Assembly (NCBI GenBank): GCA_036872755.1
Contig: JAVHNS010000005.1
Span: 1,116,001-1,180,000 of the forward strand
Direction: 5' to 3'
Length of the DNA stretch: 64,000 bases
Source: Orbilia blumenaviensis
Lineage: Eukaryota > Ascomycota > Orbiliomycetes > Orbiliales > Orbiliaceae
This document shows positions 1-11,021 of the stretch, in pieces. The position numbers were made by a program, and so were the translations under genes. How positions within the stretch are numbered: position 1 is the stretch's first letter; each line of letters begins with the position of its first letter. Under the pieces are notes generated by a model. That model made no database searches. It saw only the letters and a list, made by a program, of their open reading frames with translations, and was not told where the DNA came from.

Positions 1-1373
1 AGTCCATAGAGAGAAGCAAGCGTTGGGACAACGTTGGAACTTCCAATTTCTAATGAAAAAAACCTCGAGTGCTCTATGCACCAGTCAACGGTGCACGCGC
101 GGTGTGTTCAAACGCCGAATTAAAGAATAAGCCTTATATTAGAAGCACAGTCGCCCATAGCCATCCGTGGGCATGGCGCCTGCTCATAGACTCCAGACCT
201 TGCCGATAATATTGATTGTGTAGGGTTCCACAATTTCAGGACTTCACTGTCCTTTCTGTCTCACACGAATATAGCGGAGGGATGCACCAGAGTGCAGGAG
301 TTTGTATACATTTTAACATAGATACTTCATAAACTAACACCCAACAGCCCGATCGTTGTTAATGGGTATCTGCATACGATCGAATGGGATCCACTCGACC
401 TCGTATTATTTGATATATCGATATATTAAAAGTCAGCCGGCGTGGTCTCGGTGGCCTACCCATGTCGGGATGCCAGACCATCAGTCCTTGCCAATAGAAT
501 TCCTGATTTTAGTATGACGGCAGTTATGTATGAGCGCTACAGTGGAACTAAACTAGGTACCATTAATGCATTGATGGCCGGCGCCGTGCTCCTGCATGCT
601 ACGTTAGCTAGTCTAGTCCTCGTTCCGAGAGTGCTCTATACTGGACTAGAACAACCATAAATATGGCTTATTCTACTCGTGGAATCATGCGTACGCACAT
701 GCGTACGATGACCCTTCTTTCCTTTGCAACCATCGGACACTGCGGCCAATGGGATAAGACCCTTCAAAGGCGCTTACTAAAAAGGTATCTCTTTTGGCTA
801 TTTGCCTCCAATTGGTGCATAGGCTAGTAATATTCTAGGCTCGAGCCTTTAGGGCCTTTCAGGTTCTATCATGTACCCAGCGAGGCAGAGACATCGTCTA
901 CATCGATATCGCTACCCCGCACCTTGATATCTGATCGTTCTATGCACATACGTATTTACCTCATAAAAATTCCATAATGCCTGAAAGAGTACTTGGTAAT
1001 ATCCCTGTATCTCATAGGTCTATATACTTGGACTCCTTCATAATTGTGGCCTGGTAAACCCTCGCTTTAGAGAGCTTGCTGCTACCCCTATAGTAGCTTA
1101 GGTACTGACCGCTGGATCCGAAATTACTATTCCATAATTAGACACATGACAGGGAGAGAGCCTTGAGTTTTCCGTGTGTAGAAATGTAGGCGATGCATGT
1201 ATGTGCTTACTAATGGGCTTGTTTCTTCCACCACACTATAAAATACGGGTAGAATAACGACCTCTTAACTGAAATCAACATTCGAAATTCCCTGAACTAA
1301 AATTTGTGGACCTGGCACCATTTACCCTAATTTAGTAGCAAGAACGCCCGAATAACTCGCGTACCAATCTCAG
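1..1373. other. Intergenic, left edge
   Basis: No supportable gene. The only open frame of note (442-660, plus, 72 codons) matches no family I know and has no convincing splice partners. The stretch is AT-rich spacer and presumably holds the promoter of the oxygenase gene that starts at 1374. Another cluster gene could lie just left of base 1. Confidence 0.5.
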
Positions 1374-2428
1374 ATGGCCCCTTCTTGCAGCAAGGCTGTA
1401 GTAGGCGATACAGTGATTGATGTCGCTCCCTTGGAGGTTATCAGCTTACAGCGCCTATTGGAAAATGACGAAAATGAACGCGGACGGCTTGAACACGCAG
1501 CTACATCTCTCGGTTTTTTCTACGTTGATCTGAGGGGATCCCAACAATACCTTAACGATGTAGGACAGCTCTATACAACCACGGAAAGATATTTCACTCA
1601 ACCCCATGAATATCTAACCAGAGACTTCCATGAAAATGACGAATTCCGTGGGTAAGTTAAAGAAGCCAGCGCCCCGCTTCAGGCCTTAAGCTTGGTGCAG
1701 CTTTGGACTCGAAATTTTGATGACTGAAGAGTCCGGTGTAACCTTTTAACAAGACAATTCTTTTTAGTTACAAAGGAGGGAAGAACTGGGGGTCTCTCGA
1801 GGTAAACTTTTAGTGCGAAAACTGGCATATACCCTAGAAGAGTTATTACTATCTGCATAGCGTAACTAACACTCTCCACAAATAAAAGATTCCTCGAGAC
1901 GATATTTTTGACCAGAATAAACCACTACCGCCGGCGTTTCAACTTGACTCAGCAACCGTGAAACGTTTCATTGGCTCCTCGCACGAGATGGCTCATACAA
2001 TTCTAGGCCAACTATCAAAGTCATTGTGGCCTGGGTCCGAAGCATGGCTCGAGGAAAAGCACCGTATCGGGGAAAAAAGTAAAAGCAGTCTGAAAGTATA
2101 TCGTGGACCTGCACTAGCGCGTCGGGTGGATGTTGGAGATAACACACATACAGACGGCGGAAGCCTTACCCTACTCTATACAAACAAATGGGGTACGCAA
2201 GTTGAATTACCTTGGAATAAAGAGTGGGCATGGATTGAAGCAAAGCCGGAACATGCGATAGTTAACGTCGGAGACACATTGCAGGCTTTGTCCGGCGGGA
2301 AGCTTTACTCATGCCGCCATCGGGTTTCACAGCCAGTTGATGGATTTGAGGAGCGCTGGGCCGTCACATATTTTTTTAGGCCAGAGGACGGGACCCAGCT
2401 GGCCCCTCTCCGTATCGTTAGTCACTGA
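1374..2428 (+). CDS. 2-oxoglutarate/Fe(II)-dependent oxygenase, IPNS/ACC-oxidase fold
   Basis: Three exons (1374-1651, 1768-1801, 1889-2428) give 283 residues. The junctions keep frame, and the second exon is only 34 nt. The N-terminal DIOX_N-like part (about residues 14-92) includes LGFFYVDLRG. The Fe(II) triad is H191 and D193 (in HTDGGSLTLL) plus H248 (in CRHRVSQP). The usual 2OG-binding Arg-x-Ser is R260-W-A262, so the serine is replaced by alanine. The family hydroxylates, desaturates or cyclises small molecules using Fe(II), O2 and usually 2-oxoglutarate; plant ACC oxidase shares the fold but uses ascorbate. At 283 residues it is a little short for the family. It is first in a same-strand block with an ACC-synthase-like gene, an HDO and two P450s, so I infer a tailoring or core role in a secondary pathway. 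The substrate cannot be read from the sequence. Confidence 0.85.
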
Positions 2429-3702
2429 GATAACCATGATTTGCAGCACGATATACGTCAATCGTGTGACTACCGGCCAATATTAAGCATAAGATTGCAG
2501 AAATAAAATGTTGTGATTTTCAAATTAAATGCTGAGATCAGAAACACGGACATCATTTGAGTCGTAGCTATGAAGCGGGATACCAATCTCGGGGCCTTAA
2601 TTATCCCGGATTGCCAAATATGTTGTGCTATGGGGCCATAGAAAGATATCACCCTGTGTTGTGATATGTTGGTTGAATTTAGGGGGCTGGGTGTTCATAA
2701 GAGGTTCTCACCGCAGGATACTAGCTGTTGGGGGAATGCATGTTACATGTTAACCTTCGAATCTTAAATAGCCATAGTAGTGCTAGTGTGCTTCAAGAAT
2801 ATTTAATAATGGTTAGGTCAACCAGGCTAGCTACCCAAAACCCGCTAAGGGGCCTTTCGGCGATGTCCCAGACATATATGCATGAGAGCGGGAACTTTAC
2901 GGCGCATGCATCGCGCTGCATACAAGTTTCCCGGCGTAACGAAGATCAAAGTGAGGATTTCAATCCTGGTCATTATAACCAACCCGCTTCGTTAACGAGA
3001 AAGCTCCAGGACCCCCTCGGTTGGATATATGTATGCACACCTATGTTTGATTGGTTAGTATTGTTCAGTGGAGCCCGCGAGACCAAAACCGAGAAACCAT
3101 AAGGGTATGAGGTGATCAATACATATCGATAGACCGTGAGTCGGATTCTGGCAGATATCTGTGCGAACATGGGTTCCTTAAAAATCCTTTGCTGTTGACA
3201 TACCGTCATTGTATTCAAGATCAACATCAACAAGGCCTCGTTGACGCTCGCCAGTGTTGGCCATCCCAAAGAAGCTCGAGTTTGAATGGCAGCTTTGAGA
3301 CGTATATTCAGAATCGAGAGTCTTTTGCCCTGGGCCGTGCAGAAACCAATCATTCAAAGTCTGCAGATCCAGATCAAGCTGCAAAGTAACCTGTAATAGT
3401 TTGGTCTAGGCACTGGACCGATAATAGCTCTTCCAAGCAAGGCAGTAACCCAGAAAGTATCAAAATTCGACTACCCATAGAAACCCCACGTGATCGGTAT
3501 ATGCTAAAGTAACTTCAAAGTACAGGCGCTATCCCGTCATCACTTACTCAAATTAGTCAACTCAGGATATTTAGAACTATAAAGTCCATATATTACATTA
3601 CTACAGTTTCAACACTACGACCTAAAGATAAGATCGAACATCAACTTTAAACCCGAAACTTCTCGCTTTCCTGATCCTCTTTTATGAATTCAATACTTTA
3701 CA
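2429..3702. other. Intergenic spacer
   Basis: About 1.3 kb between the oxygenase and the ACC-synthase-like gene. Open frames on both strands (for example 2728-3102 plus and 2973-3353 minus) overlap each other, have random-looking composition and show no motif. I see no gene here; the promoter of the downstream gene should lie at the right end. Confidence 0.5.
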
Positions 3703-5800
3703 ATGAGTTATTATACTCCCTCGAGAGTTCCAAGCCTGTCGAGCCGCGCCCGACATAACTTAGAGAGCGGTAATAAATACTTTGAATCGTTGATTAAGGT
3801 TCGTGTGCCTCTTCTAGAGCTCTGCGAGTTCCAAATTTCAAGTTTGAAAGTTGGGGCTTAAGCCAAGTTCCTAATACACTTTTACATTGGGGACTTGGTG
3901 CGCATAAAAATGGGAGCACCTTTCAGTTTCCAGATCTAGGAGCTAATTTTCTGTCCCTCGGGCTAGTTGATGGGGAATACATACAACGAAAGAACAAACC
4001 CTAATGGCATGTAAGTAACACTACCTATTTATCCGCTGTACAGGTGTATAGATTGATATATATGCCAGCTCTAAACATATGGTCGGGTCTTAGAATAAAT
4101 CTAGCAATCGCAGAAAACAGTCTTATGCAACAGGTTGTCGCCGATTATCTAAACGAAAACGTAAGTTCCCACAATTTGTTTGATCTTAAACATGATAGAA
4201 TGCGAATTTGACCTCCATATGCATGCATACTTGATTTTAACAGCTGCGACTACAAACAAAGCAACTTACCTACGGCGATGGTACCTCCGGCTCCCACAGG
4301 CTGAAAACCAACCTGGCAACGTTTGTCAATGACTATTTCCACCCGGTAAAAGAAGTAGCAGCGAACCAGATTATCATTAGCACGGGGGTCGGGGGCTCCA
4401 TAGACCAGATTTCATGGGGACTCTGCAATGAAGGAGATGGAATCCTAGTTGGAAAGCCCGTGTATTCAGGGTTCATTCAGGGTAATTGCCCAATTCCATA
4501 ACTGTTGATTTCCCGCAAATCGTACTAACAAGATGATACGAATTGATTAAAAGACTTTTATGCACGATCTAGGTATGGAGAAACCGCAAGAAAACGAGTG
4601 GCTCTGGTTTTTAATAGATTGTAGAGCCAATGCTGCCCCTGTTTCCTTTGGCGACATAAACCCATTTTCAGTAGAGGCACTGCAATGCTACGAGAGGGAG
4701 TTAGTCGACTTCAATCAAAGGAACCCCGGCGTACAGATACGCGCTTTACTACTGGCAAACCCGCACAATCCACTCGGAAAATGCTACGTAAGTGCCCTGC
4801 TTCATAATGGGATTCTAGTATGGGGTTCAAACTAACCTAATCCAAAGCCTCGCGAAGTACTTATTGAGTATTTGAAGTTTTGCGAGTGTCACGATATCCA
4901 TCTGATTATTGATGAGATCTATGCGATGTCTATTTTTAAGACAAGCTCTAATCAAGATGCTACTGAGTTCCATAGCATTCTTTCAATTGATATTGATAGA
5001 TTTGCGAACCCCCTGCGTGTCCACGTACTGTAAGTTTAATTCCACACACAATTGTAAGCTAACAGCCACAAACGGAACTTGTTGCTAAGTTTCCCATGCA
5101 AAGTTATGGAATGTCCAAGGACTTCTCTTCCAATGGGTTGCGACTAGGAATCGTTATATCCAGAAACCCCGACCTCATCGCGGCAATGTCAACAATTACC
5201 GTATTCTCGTGGCCCTCTGCACCGGCAGATCTTGCTTGGTGTATTATGCTTGAGGATAGGACATTTCTCAAATACTATATATCAGAACACCAGAAAAGAT
5301 TAGGGCAAGGTTACGAATTCTTAGCGGGTATTCTAGATAACTTTGGTATCGACTATGTTCGAGGTAGTAATGCCGGTTTCTTTATTTGGGCAGATTTCAG
5401 CTTTGCACTAGAAAAGCCGACAGACGGCGGCGATCCGGGCCTCGAGGAGGATATGAAACTCGATGAGCGTATAATAAAATGCGGAGTGCACCTCGCCGCA
5501 GGATTTGGTTACCTCGCTGAGAAACCGGGGTGGTTCCGGTAAGTGCACAAGTGCACTCTTAGACTTTTTCATAGCGACTAATATCATAACATCGCGTACA
5601 GCATTACATTCTCACAGCCTCGACCTTTATTATTATTAGGCATAGCAAAGATGATGAAGTTACTTAAAGGGGTAGATATACACATCGACCTAGCAGATAC
5701 GAATATTGTTGATCCCCAAAAGAACATCCCAGCTGACAGCACTTACTCTTCTTTGAGGTCCTCCCCCGAACCAATCTGTACTAGAAAATACTCTGTATGA
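3703..5800 (+). CDS. ACC-synthase-like PLP-dependent enzyme (aminotransferase class I/II)
   Basis: Nine exons (3703-3798, 3967-4010, 4094-4160, 4244-4481, 4554-4572, 4625-4787, 4848-5029, 5104-5538, 5602-5800) give 480 residues, normal for fungal ACC-synthase-like proteins. One exon is only 19 nt. Fold-type I landmarks are all present in order: LAIAENSL with E54, YGDGTSG at 79-85, NPHNPLG at 200-206, IIDEIY with D231 and Y234, the PLP lysine K275 in YGMSKDF, and the substrate-carboxylate arginine R415 in GWFRITF. The Glu in the AEN motif corresponds to the residue that marks the ACC synthase branch. Relatives make ACC from SAM, perform other SAM-derived gamma-eliminations or cyclisations, or act as C-S lyases (GliI in gliotoxin synthesis). 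No epidithiodiketopiperazine NRPS or glutathione transferase is nearby, so I lean towards an amino-acid- or SAM-derived building block. It sits between an ACC-oxidase-fold oxygenase and a di-iron oxidase. Confidence 0.88.
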
Positions 5801-6430
5801 AATTTAAAATTCTATAGATTGTTACCACGGTCTAGTCAAAGAATTTTCAAATTTGGCTGTAACCCAAGAAAGTGATTTCAAAGATTGATACCATACTAGC
5901 TCTTGGTAAATTTACAGTCTATAGGATCTAAGCTAAAAGCTTATGGGCCGACTTAAGAACTTACCGTTTCTCTATTTCGACCACCAAGTGCAATTCAACC
6001 GCCAAAAAATCGATATTTTCTCAAGGCCACTACTTTCCCCTTACAGTAGCCCTAGCCCCTGTAAAAATTCTAAGATTATAAAACCGTGTCAATTAGACTT
6101 TACTTATATGTATCGATCAGGCCTATGAGTGTGATAAGAACAAAAGCTCGGGGCCTAGCTATAGAAGTTTGAATTGGCCGGCAATATACACAATGGCTAT
6201 GGACTTGCTCTGGGCTTTATATTTATTGGCTCTTTCCCATCTTGAAATTTGACCTTGGTCCGCCTTTTGCTTTTCATAATTAGCCAGCTTAACCGGTACC
6301 CAGCGCAACTACAGATTTCTTTTATATCATCATATAGCTCTGCCTATTACACCCACCTGTCTACCAGAGTGACATACCTTGCAAGGCCACCAGCTCACTT
6401 GATAAATCCTCGTTATATATCGCAACAGCA
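5801..6430. other. Intergenic spacer / promoter of HDO gene
   Basis: About 630 nt with no supportable coding region; the small open frames at 5943-6128 and 6249-6452 show no motif. The stretch just upstream of the ATG at 6431 is pyrimidine- and AT-rich, as is usual for a fungal promoter or leader. Confidence 0.5.
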
Positions 6431-8677
6431 ATGCACCACACTGAGTGGATAGTCTTTGCGGCCGCCTTTGCGACGGCCATCTTTCTCATTTGCCTTATAA
6501 GACCTTCGTTCACGGTTCGTCATAAAGGGCGTTTGTCGTTTTTTACATCCATGGCGGGGAGTAAGATATCCATACGCGGGATTAGGCAACCGGCTTCAAC
6601 CACGACGAATGTGATAGAAGCCAAAGATGATTGCACAGCACCAAATACGATGCTGCTACACAAGCAACTATACTACAAAGTTCAGCATCTCGAAGAGCAT
6701 CACGACATATTACCACAGGCTTGGGATGTTCTTGTCACCTTACTCTCAGAAGCTGCCGAGCTCGCGTGCAAAACTCCTGATAGAGGAATACTTTCTATTC
6801 ATCAATACTCGCGAGGCGCTTTGCTCAAGTTTCAGCAACAAGAGGACGACAAGGTTACGGACATGTGGGAACAATATCTAGCCAGGAGAAGGGGCAAGGG
6901 GCCACGGGAGATGTTTTCAACGAAGGACGAAGCAAAGTGGTGGCTATTGCAAAGCTCACCCGTTAAATATGTTGATGGTGCCTGGTTAGGACACATAAAT
7001 AAGATAACGACTCCCTTTGCCCTTCGTCGAGTCGTCAAGAACGCGTGGCAAGTTCTCTCAGAAGAGCTAGGTGATGGCGATCTAGAAAAAAATCATGTTT
7101 ATCTTTACCGCCAGCTCATGAAACAGATTGAGCCTGGTTTTCCAGCTGGCGATGATATTGATTTCATCGACCCTCGGAATGGACTTAATGAGCCTCGAGT
7201 TTGGAAAGCTGCTATCGCACAGTTACTTATCTCCTTATTTCCGCATCAATTTTTACCAGAAATCATTGGGTTCAACATGCACTACGAAGCGATGGCCCTG
7301 GAGACACTGATCGTCTCAAAGGAGCTAAAAGAGCTAGGATACGACCCATATTATTTCGTGCTTCATATTTCAATAGACAACTCGAACTCGGGGCATACAG
7401 CTATGGCAATCGAAACCGTCATGCAGTATATGGAACTGATACAAGAAAGGGATGGGGATTCCGCTGCAAGGCATGCTTGGAGGCGCATTCAGGCAGGATA
7501 TATTCTATCGAAGACCCTCCCCACGGCTCCGGTCTGCCCAAAGTTGAGAAAAATCATCTCTCCATCTAAGAGCACCGACGATTTTCCTCGAAATGCCCTA
7601 GAGGCGGAAGTTATACAAATATTCAAGGCTAAAGCTGCAGTTTCGCAAAAGATACATTGCAATAGTAGGATTAAATTTGGAAAACTTACGATTGTTGAAT
7701 GGCTGGGTCCTAATGGTCTAAAATCCAACGAGCAGCAGAAGCAGTTCCTAGACGGTCTCAGCAATACCGAGCCATGGGTATTTAAGGGAGATAGCAATAA
7801 AAGCCGGTTGATTAAAGAACTCTCCTGGCAAGGCAGGATGTTCGGATCATTCACAGAATCAGAGGTCTATACGATAAAACGATGGATCGATTCCTTAAAG
7901 AAAAGCGAATCTCCCCCCACTTCGCAGTCCTATTGGAACTTTATCGGGGAACCTGAAATAAGCGCCAAAAGGGCATTCAAAAATCTTGATATCCGTGTAC
8001 ATCACCCAGTCTTTGCCCAGCTCCCTGCCAATAACATTCTAGCACAATTACTACCTTCAATCACCGATCTGTCCAATCTGCCAAATATTGACACAACCGG
8101 TGGAATGGACTGGGAGAGGTTTTTACCACTTTGGTTCATACACCCATGTCTCCTTGAACACTTTATTTGCATTCCAGCAAAAACCACAACACCAATGGCA
8201 TGTTCGGTTATTCGTATCCTCCGAGCCCAATTGGGATTCGGTTTGGAAGGCAATATAGTGGCTGGCATGGATGAGGTCCGTCGAAAACGAAGCGTTGGGC
8301 TTCTCGATCTCGGTCTCGAAATAGTTAGGGCACGTGGATTTCCGGAGCCAACGTGTTTAAAAGAGGTATTGGAGACCTGGATGTCGGACTTTGGACTATT
8401 GATGCTTCATTTGTGTAAGCGTCCGATCGAAAATACTGGGCTGTTGCTAGGCTTAGCTATGGCTTTTGTAGATCTCCATGATGCTGTGGCCTTTTCGTCT
8501 GCTCTCCTTTCCGACAATAGCCGTTGCTTGTTGCATGATATCGCGAAACGGGAAAGGCATAACTTGGATCTCTGCTTGCAAGAACTTAAAAATACTTCTC
8601 GGTTCTTGGACTTTTGCCGTGGATATCATCTTGGACGGTTGGAGATTGACCGAATGTTTATTCAAAATAGTAGATAA
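6431..8677 (+). CDS. Haem-oxygenase-like di-iron oxidase (HDO, iron-containing redox enzyme family), membrane-anchored
   Basis: Single exon, 748 residues. An N-terminal hydrophobic segment (about residues 7-24) should anchor the protein in a membrane. The core carries marks of the PF14518-type family: SPVKYVDGAWLGHI (176-189, with D182 and H188), LPEIIGFNMHYE (275-286) and LHISIDNSNSGH, whose H312, D316 and H322 fit the metal-binding helix. After it comes a segment (about 405-490) with EPWVFKGDSNKS, FGSFTESEVY and a WI-x-x-L ending, which I recall from other family members. The last 250 residues are mostly helical and match nothing I know. HDOs use two irons and O2 for N-oxygenation, C-C cleavage or desaturation (UndA, SznF and BesC are bacterial examples). 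The intronless structure contrasts with the many-exon neighbours. The reaction is unknown; the two genes upstream suggest an amino-acid-derived substrate. Confidence 0.78.
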   Translation: MHHTEWIVFAAAFATAIFLICLIRPSFTVRHKGRLSFFTSMAGSKISIRGIRQPASTTTNVIEAKDDCTAPNTMLLHKQLYYKVQHLEEHHDILPQAWDVLVTLLSEAAELACKTPDRGILSIHQYSRGALLKFQQQEDDKVTDMWEQYLARRRGKGPREMFSTKDEAKWWLLQSSPVKYVDGAWLGHINKITTPFALRRVVKNAWQVLSEELGDGDLEKNHVYLYRQLMKQIEPGFPAGDDIDFIDPRNGLNEPRVWKAAIAQLLISLFPHQFLPEIIGFNMHYEAMALETLIVSKELKELGYDPYYFVLHISIDNSNSGHTAMAIETVMQYMELIQERDGDSAARHAWRRIQAGYILSKTLPTAPVCPKLRKIISPSKSTDDFPRNALEAEVIQIFKAKAAVSQKIHCNSRIKFGKLTIVEWLGPNGLKSNEQQKQFLDGLSNTEPWVFKGDSNKSRLIKELSWQGRMFGSFTESEVYTIKRWIDSLKKSESPPTSQSYWNFIGEPEISAKRAFKNLDIRVHHPVFAQLPANNILAQLLPSITDLSNLPNIDTTGGMDWERFLPLWFIHPCLLEHFICIPAKTTTPMACSVIRILRAQLGFGLEGNIVAGMDEVRRKRSVGLLDLGLEIVRARGFPEPTCLKEVLETWMSDFGLLMLHLCKRPIENTGLLLGLAMAFVDLHDAVAFSSALLSDNSRCLLHDIAKRERHNLDLCLQELKNTSRFLDFCRGYHLGRLEIDRMFIQNSR

Positions 8678-11021
8678 AAGCTACAGTCTCAGGCTTACCA
8701 GCGTCCATGTAGGAAAGAGCTCGAGACAGTATTCAGTAGAAGAACATTAGGGTTGCGAGCTTAGGGCGGAACCTTCAATTTGTCCTCTAAACAGGAGATT
8801 CATTATTTTTGAAACTCCGAATTTCCTCCTATTGGAATATTTCATCATATCTAGATTCGCAAATAATGAAAAGTCCATAGTTATAATTGACTGACCTCTT
8901 GATTCGAGAGATTTAAAATATTAGTCTACCGTAGAGATGGGTGACGGAGCTAAGAAATCTCAGATTCTCCAGATTTCCGAAACCCGGGACAAAAGATTTA
9001 ACTTTTCTAAGTTTAGATATATCCCACAGCATCTTATCCATAACACCCTCGCGATCTCTCTCTGCTCTTGAATTTGGTGCCCTCGGAACCTTGAGATCAT
9101 GAGACCGCGACGAAGTCGTATCTAGTCTGAAAGTTGGGCTTGACCTATGAGATAATGGATTCATGAAAACGTATACGCGTAGGGCTATCAGAGGAAAATA
9201 TCCCTAGCATATCTATCAGGCCCTTCTACTCAGCATGATAGCGCGGGAGCGCTAGCCCAACTAAATCTGGGCGAAGCAAGTCTGACGTACTATGTAACGT
9301 TTCGACTAGTACAGTCTCAGTGGTTTTGGCCTTATACGTGGGCCAAAACTACAGCGATTACTGCTCGGCTCCTCAAATGTCCCCGTCACTACACTTCAAC
9401 CAACCGTGATTATATGCTGTATTCATAAATTTTGCCGACACTAATGACAATCTTTGCTTTAATTCTAGTTTCTAGTTTATACTTTCAAAATCTTGTGTTG
9501 GCACTAACTTGTGTGCCCCTATAAGAAAACCTAGAATATGGGTGCTGAAGCTTGGCCTTTGGTTCTTTTCTTACATTTTTCTTGAATCTGGAATTTAGAA
9601 GTTATTAGGGAGCTCAATTTCGGTTACCTGCGTCCGCCGTTCGCGTCAACGTAGGGGAATGTAAATTTAGTCCCCATATTCATGCGCATATAGATTACCT
9701 GCTAGTTAGTGCTAGGTGAAATATCGATAGCTCCAAGACATGTACCACTATAACTTGCGTGTTTTAGCTATAGAAATCTGTTACCGAAGCTCCTGCACTT
9801 GGGCCATCGAGGCTTGAACGGGACTAAATCTGCATAAAGGATTTTACAAATACACGACGTGGATATGCGCGTGCTATACAAGCAGGTATCTCACCTTTTA
9901 GTGTATCTACCAAAAACAGTATCCAATCAAATGAAAACTCAGCATATGTGCACATATATTAGGTATATCCACCTAGCACAACTTTGTTTCAGGGCTGCTC
10001 ATCTAGGTTCAAGTCTGCCCGGATCCCGAAATGCAACAACCGAAATCAAGCACTCCAAGACAACCCTCTTGAATATTTGTCAGCCTACGTATACGATTGG
10101 CGATCCGACCCTTGGCCTTGCGTATGGTCATTCTATCGACCTTCGCTTCGCTTGGCAGGACGGCATGGCCTAGAGTAGGACAGTATTTTATTTACATTTA
10201 GACAGCTGGATCCATGATCGATTAGACTGGGTATAACCCATTGCTTTTGTGTAACAATCGGCTGGCTGAGGTATACCATATACGTATACTTGCATAACCT
10301 CAATGCAGCCTGCCGGCTCCCGGATATGCTCCGACGTTTCCGACTGGCAGGAATCAGGCTTTGTAGATCAGTTAATGCTGTTGGATGCGGTGACGTTGAC
10401 AGGCCTTTTGCACCAAATTCCATTTCTATCAATGCAACTTCGTTTCGGTTTCTAGCTAAAACCTGCAAAACTACCCCTTTCTGGTCCTATGAGGATCCCT
10501 ACCGCCGGTCTGTAGTGAACCTCGTACGTGTGCAGTACACCTTTACTATTGTGGTTGTAGTACAAAATGCGCATTTACTAGCAAAGTTCACAAAAGCAGG
10601 TTTTGCATAGCGCATGGTATTTGCACCGCCAGCTAATCAGTTGGCGTATCAGGCAATAACGTTGAGCTAGCGCCGTAGCCCTGAAGCCAGAATACAGTAT
10701 TCCGAACAAACTTTTCCATACGGAAGCTAAATTATACTCTTTGGGTGGGAAAGGGAAATCGGATATGAATATTTCAAGAAATCGGAACTTGGTTTGGTCT
10801 TGTAACCTAGCCTTCAACTCACTAGACCATATAGCAACTCTCGCTTCAAGATTCTTCTTGAAGACACATAATTCTTGTCGTAAATTCAACCAAATAACCA
10901 TTCAAGTACAAGTCTCTATACGCATCTCACTACCCCACATCTCCACAGCATACCCAGAAAGCTACCTAGGTACCTTCTATAGACATTCATACATTGTAAC
11001 CAAGTAATAGGTAGATCGACT
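8678..11021. other. Intergenic, 2.3 kb without a recognised gene
   Basis: Several short open frames on both strands (for example 9859-10173 plus, 10133-10468 minus, 10578-10901 minus) overlap and look random. I found no P450, transporter, regulator or transposase motif. A TACCTAGGTACC palindrome lies near 10963-10974, just upstream of the P450 start. A decayed cluster gene could be present but cannot be shown by eye. Confidence 0.45.

Noticed and set aside
442..660. 72-codon plus-strand open frame near the left edge
   Set aside because: No family motif, no splice partners, composition like the surrounding spacer.
2728..3384. Overlapping open frames on both strands between the oxygenase and the PLP gene
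   Set aside because: Frames overlap one another and encode no recognisable motif; most likely chance.
4560..4835. Open frame reading MHDLGMEKP through to the exon end as a single exon
   Set aside because: It includes an intron (4573-4624) in the wrong frame; splicing gives the family sequence DFYARSRANAAPVSFGD.
3703..5800. Idea that the PLP gene marks a gliotoxin-type (epidithiodiketopiperazine) cluster as GliI
   Set aside because: No NRPS, glutathione transferase, dipeptidase or thiol oxidase gene is seen in the window; a different pathway is more likely.
9859..10901. Open frames in the 2.3-kb spacer before the first P450
   Set aside because: They overlap on both strands and none shows a domain; I see no evidence for a decayed gene beyond chance.
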